Origin: a bacterium
GTDB taxonomy: Bacteria; Desulfobacterota; GWC2-55-46; DRQE01
Length of the DNA stretch: 13,629 nucleotides
Assembly: GCA_027017505.1 (NCBI GenBank)
Contig: JALUQR010000079.1
Span: forward strand, 1-13,629
Direction of reading: 5' to 3'
Position 1 is the stretch's first letter. Each line of letters opens with the position of its first letter. The notes beneath the pieces were generated by a model that saw only the letters and a program-made list of their open reading frames with translations, was not told the origin of the DNA and ran no database searches. Positions 1 to 5,963 of the stretch are shown one piece after another. The translations under genes and the position numbers were made by a program.

Positions 1-546
1 GAACCTTTTGAACCCGTATATCTCCTGAAGCATACAGTAGTGCATGACCATGCCGAGGAATGCCCTTGCACAGAGTGTGGGATTTGCCCTTCTGAACACA
101 CCCTTTTTCATGAGCTCCTCTATTCTCTTTGAAAGATAGTTGAGGCTGTCCATACCCTTGGACTTTATGAATATGTCAGAGAAGTTTCTCTCCTCAAGGG
201 CGCTGAACATGAGGAGCCTTGCAAAGTCAGGGTCTTCCCTGTACTTTTCCATGAAGAAACGGGCAACCTCGCGAAAGAGCTCAACGCCGTGTTTGTCCTC
301 TATTCTCTTTATAAAGGCTATGCCTCCACCTGCATCATCGCAACAGCGGTTTATTATGGCCCTGTAGAGGTCCTCCTTTCCAGAAAAGTGCTTGAATATG
401 GTGGCCTCACTTATTCCTGCCTTTTTTGCAATCTCCCGTGTGGTGGTTCCCCTGAACCCCCTTCTGGAAAACAGCCTCTCAGCAACCCTCACTATCTGTT
501 GCCTTCTCTGCTGGCCTGTAAAACGCCTCTTCCTCCTTGCAGACAT
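1..546 (-). CDS. TetR/AcrR-family transcriptional regulator (C-terminus cut by window edge)
   Basis: The reverse strand gives 182 uninterrupted codons from ATG at 546 to the window edge. Residues 10-65 form a typical TetR N-terminal helix-turn-helix domain. A basic start (SARRKRRFTGQQRR) is followed by a helix ending VAERLFSRRGF, then TTTREIAKKAGISEATIFKHF and GKEDLY, the hallmark of the family. The rest is a helical, variable ligand-binding domain whose inducer cannot be read from sequence. A second ATG at 550 is in another frame and hits a stop quickly, so 546 is chosen; a GGGAG lies upstream. The gene has its own promoter and a perfect palindrome at the predicted transcription start, so negative autoregulation is likely (inference). 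TetR proteins often control an adjacent efflux or lipid gene, which here would lie left of the window. Family call is secure; target unknown. Confidence 0.93.
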   Translation of the reverse strand, partial: MSARRKRRFTGQQRRQQIVRVAERLFSRRGFRGTTTREIAKKAGISEATIFKHFSGKEDLYRAIINRCCDDAGGGIAFIKRIEDKHGVELFREVARFFMEKYREDPDFARLLMFSALEERNFSDIFIKSKGMDSLNYLSKRIEELMKKGVFRRANPTLCARAFLGMVMHYCMLQEIYGFKRF

Positions 547-584
547 ACATGAAAACTCCCTGCTTTCTTCGGCTCTCAAAAGTT

Positions 585-598
585 AGTAAGTGCTTACT
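585..598. promoter_or_regulatory. Candidate TetR operator (palindrome)
   Basis: AGTAAG-TG-CTTACT is a perfect 6-bp inverted repeat with a 2-bp centre. It lies just downstream of the -10 region and over the expected start of the tetR transcript, where a bound repressor would block transcription. The 8-mer GTAAGCAC, which matches part of this palindrome read on the minus strand, recurs at 649-656 beyond the -35 box as a possible half-site. Assignment to this TetR protein is inferred from position. Confidence 0.6.
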
Positions 599-602
599 TA
601 TT

Positions 603-633
603 TTTATATTGCACACACCACCGCCCGTGTCAA
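603..633 (-). promoter_or_regulatory. Sigma-70-type promoter of the TetR gene
   Basis: On the minus strand a perfect -35 box TTGACA (628-633) is followed after 17-19 bases by overlapping AT-rich -10 candidates AATATA/ATATAA/TATAAA (603-610). Transcription would start near 596, inside the 585-598 palindrome and about 50 bases before the TetR ATG. Confidence 0.6.
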
Positions 634-705
634 GTAAATACCACTGGTGTAAGCACACTTTTTATGGTTTTTAACTTATCGGGGGCTGTTAATGGGGTCT
701 CTTTT

Positions 706-1917
706 TTAGAGTTTATTGTCCTCTTCCACTGCCTCGCGGAGGTCTTCCAGTATGCCAGGGATGGCTGATATGACCCTGTTCCAGTTGGGTATCAGCGGGG
801 CACCGAGCGGGTCGTTTCTTATGGTCTCTGCAGCTATGGTTATGCCCTTTGTGAAGGCATCCACTGCCCTTGCCTCTGCGTGGCGATCAAACTCAAGCCC
901 GTTTATTGCAGCATCTCCCTCGTAGCGTGCAAGGGTGTCCTCTGCAAGCTTCTGGTAGGTAACAACAAGGGTCTTGAAGAACCCGTCCGAGAACACTATA
1001 CCCTCGGATGCAAGGGTTCTGAACAGGGATTTTGCTATATCTATGGACATCTTGGTGAGTCCTGTTGAGGGGTCATTCTCTGAGAGGGGCTGGTGTTTGT
1101 GCTCGTAGTTTTCCGCTATGTCCACCTGGCAGACCCTTCTTGGTGAATAGTTGCGGTAGACCTCTGCAAGCACACCCACCTCGAGTCCCCAGTCCCAGGG
1201 TATGCGGTTCACCCTTGCAAGCTCTGTTACCATGCAGACCTCTCCAGCAAGGGGATAGCGGAAGTTGTCTATGAACTCAAGAAAGGGATGATTCCCTATT
1301 ATCTTCTCAAGTGCCCTCACAAGGGGTGTTACAAACAGCCTTGTCACCCTGCCGTGGAGCTTGTTTGTAACCCTTGCGTAGTAGCCCTTGCAGAAGACAA
1401 AGTCCAGCGAGGGGTTTACCACAGGGTAGCACAGCCTTGCGAGCATCTCCCTTGAGTAGCTCTTTATGTCACAGTCATGCAGGGCTATAACCTCACACTT
1501 GCCCCTTGCAAGCACATATCCATAGGCAAGCCATGCAGAGCGCCCCTTGCCGTCCTTACCAGCACTTACCCCTTCCTTGTCGAATATGCGGTATATCTCC
1601 TCTATGCGTTTACCGCTGTTGTGTATAACGCTTACCTCCTGGGGAAGTACAGAGAGGAACTCCTTTACCCTTTTGAACTCCTCATCGGTTGCAGGCCCAA
1701 GGCTCAGCACTATCTCCTTTATGAACTTTGCCTTCTTGAGCTCCTCCACTATGCCCTTCATGGCCTCGCTCTGCACATCGCTGTAGAGGGCAGGCAGTAC
1801 CAGTGCTATGGGGCAAACCATGGAGTACAGCTCGAGCTCTGCCTCAAGCCTTTCAAGATTGGGCTGTCCGAGCCTGTGAAGGGTGGTTATGAGTCTGCTC
1901 TGGTAGAAGTCTGCCAT
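706..1917 (-). CDS. gpgS: GT81-like glycosyltransferase, probable glucosyl-3-phosphoglycerate synthase
   Basis: A 403-residue GT-A fold glycosyltransferase. Visible motifs are KGRSAW (124-129, nucleotide-sugar region), the metal-binding DxD-type HDCDI (Asp148/Asp150), YPLAGE (221-226), WDWGLEVGVL (241-250) and HKHQPLS (273-279). This set and its order match glucosyl-3-phosphoglycerate synthases (GT81), which transfer glucose from an NDP-glucose to 3-phosphoglycerate in the cytoplasm. A phosphatase (GpgP) then yields glucosylglycerate, a compatible solute, or a precursor of methylglucose polysaccharides in actinobacteria. No phosphatase gene is in the window. The length fits archaeal and bacterial GpgS of about 400 residues. 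AGGGGAG lies 6 bases before the ATG at 1917, which supports the start. It is divergent from the Zn/Cd ATPase. A mannosyl-specific relative is the main alternative; sugar specificity cannot be read here. Confidence 0.78.
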   Translation of the reverse strand: MADFYQSRLITTLHRLGQPNLERLEAELELYSMVCPIALVLPALYSDVQSEAMKGIVEELKKAKFIKEIVLSLGPATDEEFKRVKEFLSVLPQEVSVIHNSGKRIEEIYRIFDKEGVSAGKDGKGRSAWLAYGYVLARGKCEVIALHDCDIKSYSREMLARLCYPVVNPSLDFVFCKGYYARVTNKLHGRVTRLFVTPLVRALEKIIGNHPFLEFIDNFRYPLAGEVCMVTELARVNRIPWDWGLEVGVLAEVYRNYSPRRVCQVDIAENYEHKHQPLSENDPSTGLTKMSIDIAKSLFRTLASEGIVFSDGFFKTLVVTYQKLAEDTLARYEGDAAINGLEFDRHAEARAVDAFTKGITIAAETIRNDPLGAPLIPNWNRVISAIPGILEDLREAVEEDNKL

Positions 1918-1946
1918 AGAGGGCTCCCCTCAATCAGGTAAAGCAT

Positions 1947-1976
1947 AAGGTTACTAAACCTTTCAGCAGTTGTCAA
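1947..1976 (-). promoter_or_regulatory. Possible promoter and inverted repeat upstream of the GT81 gene
   Basis: On the minus strand a perfect TTGACA (1971-1976) is followed 17 bases later by a poor -10, TAACCT (1948-1953). That -10 lies inside the inverted repeat AAGGTT-N4-AACCTT (1947-1962). The repeat could be an operator or a leader hairpin. The weak -10 means the promoter may need an activator or may not be real. Confidence 0.35.
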
Positions 1977-2024
1977 GCATTCTCGAAACCCTGCAAAAAG
2001 GGTAATGAATGTTGAGGTTTGTCT

Positions 2025-2053
2025 TTTACACCACACATACCCTGTGGTATCAT
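2025..2053 (+). promoter_or_regulatory. Promoter of the Zn/Cd-type ATPase with internal inverted repeat
   Basis: TTTACA (2025-2030) and TATCAT (2048-2053) are separated by exactly 17 bases, each one mismatch from consensus. The spacer and the first half of the -10 hold the inverted repeat ATACC-CTGT-GGTAT (2037-2050). That is the expected place for a metal-responsive repressor site. Its ATACCC...GGTAT shape loosely recalls CsoR/RcnR-family operators, but no such regulator gene is in the window. Confidence 0.6.
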
Positions 2054-2073
2054 TATAGAGGCGAAATACACCG

Positions 2074-2080
2074 AAAGGAG
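2074..2080 (+). promoter_or_regulatory. Ribosome binding site that decides the ATPase start
   Basis: AAAGGAG lies 7 bases before ATG 2088. This favours 2088 over the in-frame TTG at 2019, which has no such site and lies upstream of the predicted promoter. Confidence 0.8.
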
Positions 2081-2087
2081 CTGTTTT

Positions 2088-4031
2088 ATGGAACACAAAA
2101 AGGAGGAACATTTTACACAAGCTGGTGTGTGCACCACCTGTGGGAAAGAGGGGCTTGCGGTAAAGGACCCCCTGTGGAAGCAGAGGGGCATAATCACCGT
2201 GGTGGGTGCAGGGGTTGTGTTTGCGGTGGGGCTTTACCTTGAGATCTTCACACCCCACAGATGGCTCGCACAGGCCCTGTTTCTACTTGTGGTCATACTT
2301 GCAGGCCACGGTATCATAAAAAGAGGTGTGCTTTCCCTTCTGCGGGGAAGGCTGGATATGAACTTTCTTATGACCATTGCGTCAGCAGGTGCATTCCTTA
2401 TAGGCCATGGAGAAGAGGGCGCAGCGGTTATATTTCTTTTCTACATAGCAGAACTCCTTGAGGACTACGCAGCAGAAAGGGCAAGAAGGTCTGTTGGAGA
2501 GCTTTTAAGCCTTGCCCCTGAGACCGCAACCCTCAAGAAGGACCACAGAGAGGTTGTGGTCCATGTCCATCAGGTAAGGGTTGGCGATGTGGTGGTGGTA
2601 AAACCTGGCGATAGAATACCCCTTGACGGTGTGGTCGTCCACGGTACATCCTCTGTAAACCAGGCCCCGATTACTGGAGAGAGCATGCCCGTAGAAAAGA
2701 CCCAGGGAGACCCTGTCTTTGCGGGCACCATAAACCAGGAGGGCTACCTGGAGATAAGGGTTACAAAAGAGTCCAGCGAGACCATACTGTCAAAAATCGT
2801 AAGGATAGTTGAGCAGGCTGAAAGGGAAAAATCACCCACAGAGGCATTCATAGACAGATTTGCCCGTTACTACACCCCCGCTGTGGTGAGCCTTGCCCTG
2901 CTCGTTATGGTGCTACCCCCCCTTATCTGGGGGTTTCCCTTCAGTGAGTGGTTCTACAGGGCACTTGTGCTACTTGTGGTAGCCTGCCCGTGTGCACTTG
3001 CAATATCCACACCAGTTTCGATGGTATCGGGCATAACCTCTGCTGCAAGGTGCGGGGTTCTCATAAAGGGTGGCAGTTATCTTGAAGAATTAAGAAAGGT
3101 GCGTGTTGTGGTCTTCGATAAAACGGGCACCCTTACAGAGGGTAGCCCCGAGGTGACAGATGTTGTGCCCCTTGAGGGATACAAGAGGGAGGATGTCTTA
3201 AGGATAGCCCTGTCTCTTGAGGCAAGGTCAAAACATCCGCTTGCAGATGCCATAGTTGCAAGGGCAGAGAAGGAGGGTATAAGGGCAGAAGATGTAAGGG
3301 ACTTTAAATCCATTACTGGCAGGGGGCTTATAGCAACCCTCAAGGAGGGCACATTTTATGCTGGAAACCGCAGTTTCTTTAAAGAAAACAACATGAGCTT
3401 TCAGGAAGACCTGCTCGAGGGCTTTGAGGACGAGGGAAAGACCGTGGTACTTCTGGGCAACGGGCAACGCTGTATCGGCGTTATAGCCCTTATGGACAGG
3501 ATAAGACCCGCCGCATTTGATGTTATAAGAAGCCTTAAAAAAAACCACATAAAAACGGTCATGCTCACTGGAGATAACGAGCGGGTTGCCCGTGCCATCG
3601 CCCGAAGGCTCGGCATAGATGAGTACTACTCTGAACTCCTTCCAGAGGATAAGGTGAGCACCATAGAGGCCCTGCTTAAAGACCACGAACATGTGGTGAT
3701 GATAGGCGATGGTATAAACGACGCACCTGCCCTTGCAAGGGCCCATGTGGGTATAGCCATGGGTGCAATAGGCTCTGATGTGGCAATAAACACTGCGGAT
3801 GTGGTCCTCATGGAGGACGACCTAACAAGGGTGGACTACCTTATAAAACTGAGCAAAAAGACCATGGCGGTGGTAAAACAGAACATAATAGCGTCAATAA
3901 CCATAAAGGGCTCCTTCGCACTGCTTGCCTTCCCTGGTATAGTAACCCTCTGGCTTGCTGTTGCAGTGGGAGACATGGGCCTGAGCCTTGCAGTAATACT
4001 GAATGCCCTGAGGATAGGAAAAATACGCTGA
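2088..4031 (+). CDS. P1B-type heavy-metal ATPase, Zn/Cd/Pb exporter type
   Basis: A 647-residue membrane ATPase that would export divalent soft metals with ATP. The motif order is complete: TGES (196-199) in the actuator domain, CPC (300-302) in the metal-carrying helix, DKTGTLT with phosphorylated Asp344, HP (383-384), TGDN (494-497) and GDGIND (540-545). The last helices carry Lys607 (in TIKG) and Asp629 (in VGDMG), matching the Lys and Asp that define ZntA/CadA-type P1B-2 pumps; Cu pumps have YN and MxxSS there. There is no N-terminal HMA domain. A short head with His3, His8 and CTTC (15-18) may be the only cytosolic metal site. The start at 2088 follows from its ribosome binding site. It is a monocistronic-looking unit, divergent from the GT81 gene. 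Zn, Cd and Pb cannot be told apart from sequence. Confidence 0.92.
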   Translation: MEHKKEEHFTQAGVCTTCGKEGLAVKDPLWKQRGIITVVGAGVVFAVGLYLEIFTPHRWLAQALFLLVVILAGHGIIKRGVLSLLRGRLDMNFLMTIASAGAFLIGHGEEGAAVIFLFYIAELLEDYAAERARRSVGELLSLAPETATLKKDHREVVVHVHQVRVGDVVVVKPGDRIPLDGVVVHGTSSVNQAPITGESMPVEKTQGDPVFAGTINQEGYLEIRVTKESSETILSKIVRIVEQAEREKSPTEAFIDRFARYYTPAVVSLALLVMVLPPLIWGFPFSEWFYRALVLLVVACPCALAISTPVSMVSGITSAARCGVLIKGGSYLEELRKVRVVVFDKTGTLTEGSPEVTDVVPLEGYKREDVLRIALSLEARSKHPLADAIVARAEKEGIRAEDVRDFKSITGRGLIATLKEGTFYAGNRSFFKENNMSFQEDLLEGFEDEGKTVVLLGNGQRCIGVIALMDRIRPAAFDVIRSLKKNHIKTVMLTGDNERVARAIARRLGIDEYYSELLPEDKVSTIEALLKDHEHVVMIGDGINDAPALARAHVGIAMGAIGSDVAINTADVVLMEDDLTRVDYLIKLSKKTMAVVKQNIIASITIKGSFALLAFPGIVTLWLAVAVGDMGLSLAVILNALRIGKIR

Positions 4032-4068
4032 AAAATTCCACACCCGCCACACTAAATTACAAATCTCC

Positions 4069-4096
4069 TTGACCTTGAGAATTATTCCTGTAAAAT
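4069..4096 (+). promoter_or_regulatory. Candidate promoter of the metalloprotease gene
   Basis: TTGACC (4069-4074), 16 bases, then TAAAAT (4091-4096). This would give a leader of roughly 95 bases before ATG 4198. The 166-base gap (4032-4197) is AT-rich, and no terminator for the upstream ATPase gene was found in it. Confidence 0.4.
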
Positions 4097-4181
4097 TTCT
4101 TTTATGTATGCAAATAATGTTTTAAACTATTAAACCGTTAATGCAATAATATAGGGTCTGTTCCGGGTAGTAACACTTAAA

Positions 4182-4189
4182 AAGGAGGT
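4182..4189 (+). promoter_or_regulatory. Full-consensus Shine-Dalgarno of the metalloprotease gene
   Basis: AAGGAGGT, 8 bases before ATG 4198, is the strongest ribosome binding site in the window. It fixes the start and suggests efficient translation. Confidence 0.85.
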
Positions 4190-4197
4190 CTTTTAAG

Positions 4198-5724
4198 ATG
4201 TCTGACGGCAGGGAGCGAACCGTAAGGTTAGAGCGTCTGGCAAGGAAGGGGTTCAATGTATCCATCCGTGTTGTGGACGAGGAGGGCTGGAAGAAGCTTA
4301 CAGCTGTGGATTCAACCATTCCCCGTTCCTTCTCCCAGCTCAGGCATCTATGTCAGTCCATCTTTGGTGTCAGGAGGCGTCGTCCCCTGGTGGAAACACC
4401 ATTTCATCGTCTACTGCGCAGGCGCAGAAGGGGTCTAACGGTGTTTTCCACACTGCGTGGCATCATAAGCAGGCGTTTTGAGGAATGTGGTGAGAGTCTG
4501 TACAGCAGTTTCTTCGCAGGGCTCGGCAACCCGTGGTTAACCGACACACAGCGTGCCATGATTGAGGCTGACATTGACGATGCCATACCAGAGTTTGAGA
4601 ACACCCTCGAGACAGACCACTTCATCCTGCGGTGGACCAACAGCAGTTCAAATCCAAACGATAACATTGCAGACTCATCTATCGTTGAAGAGACAGCAGG
4701 CCATCTTGAGACCGCATGGGAAAAATACGAAACCACATTCGGAAGAACTCCCTATGTGCCCTCAGGAGCGACCAAGATTGAGGTGCTCTTTCGAGATTTA
4801 ATGGACATTCTGGCGGTGGCCTCACCACCTGACGGACCAATACAGTTTGATGCCAGACAGTGGGTGGATGAGCCGGGCATACGCCAGCCAACCTCAGCAC
4901 ACGAGCTGTTCCACAAGCTACAGTACGCATTTGGCTATCGAACAGTGCACACACCCAGTGGCACTCACTACAAGTGGTTCTCAGAGGGAACCGCATCGTG
5001 GGCAGAGGTGTTTGTGTGGAGAAGGGTAAGCAGGGAATACAAGCTGAGGGACCTCTTCAACAGCCCTGACCTGAACCTCTACAGTGCAAGCTACAGGGCC
5101 CTTCCGTTCTGGATATTCTTCTACACCCGCCAGAAGGATACAGCCAGTGATAACCCCATGCACGCCTTCCTCAAAAAGTACGAGCTCCTTGGCGATGAAA
5201 AAGGTGCCATGGCTAAAACGATAGATGAGGACTGGCCACCAAACAGTGTGTACGGAGAGCTGGATACCTTCTTTGCCCTGTTCGCCCGTGACAGGGTGAT
5301 CGGTGCATGGCGCACAACACCACCAGGTGAACCCCCCTATGAGCCAATACTCGGTCCTGATGGAAACAACATCGTGCCAGAACTCATGATAACAGAAGTA
5401 CCCCTGGGAGCAGGAGATGGCTACACACATTCAGCCTATGTATCCCAGCTCGGCACAGACTACTATCGCTTCAACTTCGAAGGGGACACAGACGGCAAGC
5501 TCCTTACAGTCTCAATAGCAGGCATTCCAGGAGGTGATTATTCCTATTACTTCGTGTGGGAAAAGAACGGTGTGTTCAAGCAGGCCTTCTTCCCGTTTAT
5601 GGCAACCAAGGACTACGGCTTCTCAGAAACCATCAACCTTGGCATGGCCAACAGCCTTACCGTATGCATCTCAGGCCGTGGCACAGGTGGCCCTTACACG
5701 ATTAATGCAGGGGTGGAGGGCTGA
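4198..5724 (+). CDS. Putative zinc metalloprotease, unclassified gluzincin type
   Basis: A 508-residue protein. HELFH (235-239) is an HExxH zinc site, and FSEGTASWAE (261-270) gives the third ligand candidate Glu263, 24 residues on, as in gluzincin peptidases. The stretch before it, from ETDHFILRW (138-146) to KIEVLFRDL (193-201), resembles the edge strands seen in peptidase-MA-like folds. The C-terminal part (about 400-508), with GTDYYRF and a Gly-rich end GRGTGGPYTI, looks like a beta-sandwich of the pre-peptidase C-terminal (PPC) kind; this is inference. There is no signal peptide or membrane helix. Instead residues 59-93 carry RRRR, RRRRR and RR patches. The start is secured by a consensus ribosome binding site. 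Neighbours give no clue to the substrate; it appears to be a single-gene unit. Protease class is likely; exact family and location are unknown. Confidence 0.75.
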   Translation: MSDGRERTVRLERLARKGFNVSIRVVDEEGWKKLTAVDSTIPRSFSQLRHLCQSIFGVRRRRPLVETPFHRLLRRRRRGLTVFSTLRGIISRRFEECGESLYSSFFAGLGNPWLTDTQRAMIEADIDDAIPEFENTLETDHFILRWTNSSSNPNDNIADSSIVEETAGHLETAWEKYETTFGRTPYVPSGATKIEVLFRDLMDILAVASPPDGPIQFDARQWVDEPGIRQPTSAHELFHKLQYAFGYRTVHTPSGTHYKWFSEGTASWAEVFVWRRVSREYKLRDLFNSPDLNLYSASYRALPFWIFFYTRQKDTASDNPMHAFLKKYELLGDEKGAMAKTIDEDWPPNSVYGELDTFFALFARDRVIGAWRTTPPGEPPYEPILGPDGNNIVPELMITEVPLGAGDGYTHSAYVSQLGTDYYRFNFEGDTDGKLLTVSIAGIPGGDYSYYFVWEKNGVFKQAFFPFMATKDYGFSETINLGMANSLTVCISGRGTGGPYTINAGVEG

Positions 5725-5790
5725 GAGCTGTAAAGCCAAAAACTGTCCGTAACGGGCGAGGGTTTCGTCAGGATTATAAAATAAATTAAG

Positions 5791-5817
5791 GGCTGTTTTT
5801 TCTGTGAAAACACAGCC
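5791..5817. terminator. Hairpin between the metalloprotease gene and the tRNA
   Basis: A 12-bp stem with one mismatch (GGCTGTTTTTTC / GAAAACACAGCC) and a 3-base loop TGT. On the minus strand, after the tRNA, it is followed by a T-rich stretch (CTTAATTTATTTTAT). On the plus strand it is followed by G-rich sequence. It therefore reads best as a terminator for the leftward tRNA transcript, perhaps also slowing rightward transcription from the protease gene. Confidence 0.5.
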
Positions 5818-5846
5818 ATGGGGTGGGGTCTGGTCAGTTAAGGGGA

Positions 5847-5923
5847 TGGTGGCGGTGGGTGGACTCGAACCACCGACTCGGGGCTTATGAGACCCCTGCT
5901 CTAACCACCTGAGCTACACCGCC
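5847..5923 (-). tRNA. tRNA-Met (anticodon CAT), CCA encoded
   Basis: The reverse strand folds as a full cloverleaf. The acceptor is GGCGGTG/CACCGCC, the D-arm GCTC-AGGTGGTTA-GAGC, the anticodon stem GGGGT/GCCCC with loop CTCATAA, the variable loop GAGTC, the T-arm GGTGG-TTCGAGT-CCACC, the discriminator A, and CCA is encoded. The loop gives anticodon CAT. The first pair is G-C, not the unpaired start of initiator tRNA, so this is elongator Met. A tRNA-Ile2 with a lysidine-modified CAT anticodon cannot be fully excluded. Confidence 0.95.
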
Positions 5924-5934
5924 GTGCGCTCTAT

Positions 5935-5963
5935 ATTATAAACCGATTTTGTAAAAAAGTATA
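5935..5963 (-). promoter_or_regulatory. Probable promoter of tRNA-Met
   Basis: A perfect TATAAT on the minus strand (5935-5940) lies 11 bases before the tRNA 5' end. A weak -35 (TATACT, 5958-5963) lies 17 bases further up. The -10 overlaps the stop codon (5936-5938) of the preceding minus-strand gene. Confidence 0.5.

Noticed and set aside
647..663. GTGT-AAGC-ACAC followed by TTTTT as a terminator
   Set aside because: The stem is only 4 bp and A/T-containing, too weak for an intrinsic terminator.
1477..1941. 154-codon plus-strand open frame
   Set aside because: Antisense to the GT81 gene, which carries all family motifs.
2019..2087. TTG start 23 codons upstream for the Zn/Cd ATPase
   Set aside because: It lies upstream of the predicted -10 and start site and has no ribosome binding site; ATG 2088 has AAAGGAG at 7 bases.
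5847..5923. Initiator tRNA-Met
   Set aside because: The first acceptor pair is G-C; bacterial initiators have an unpaired first position.
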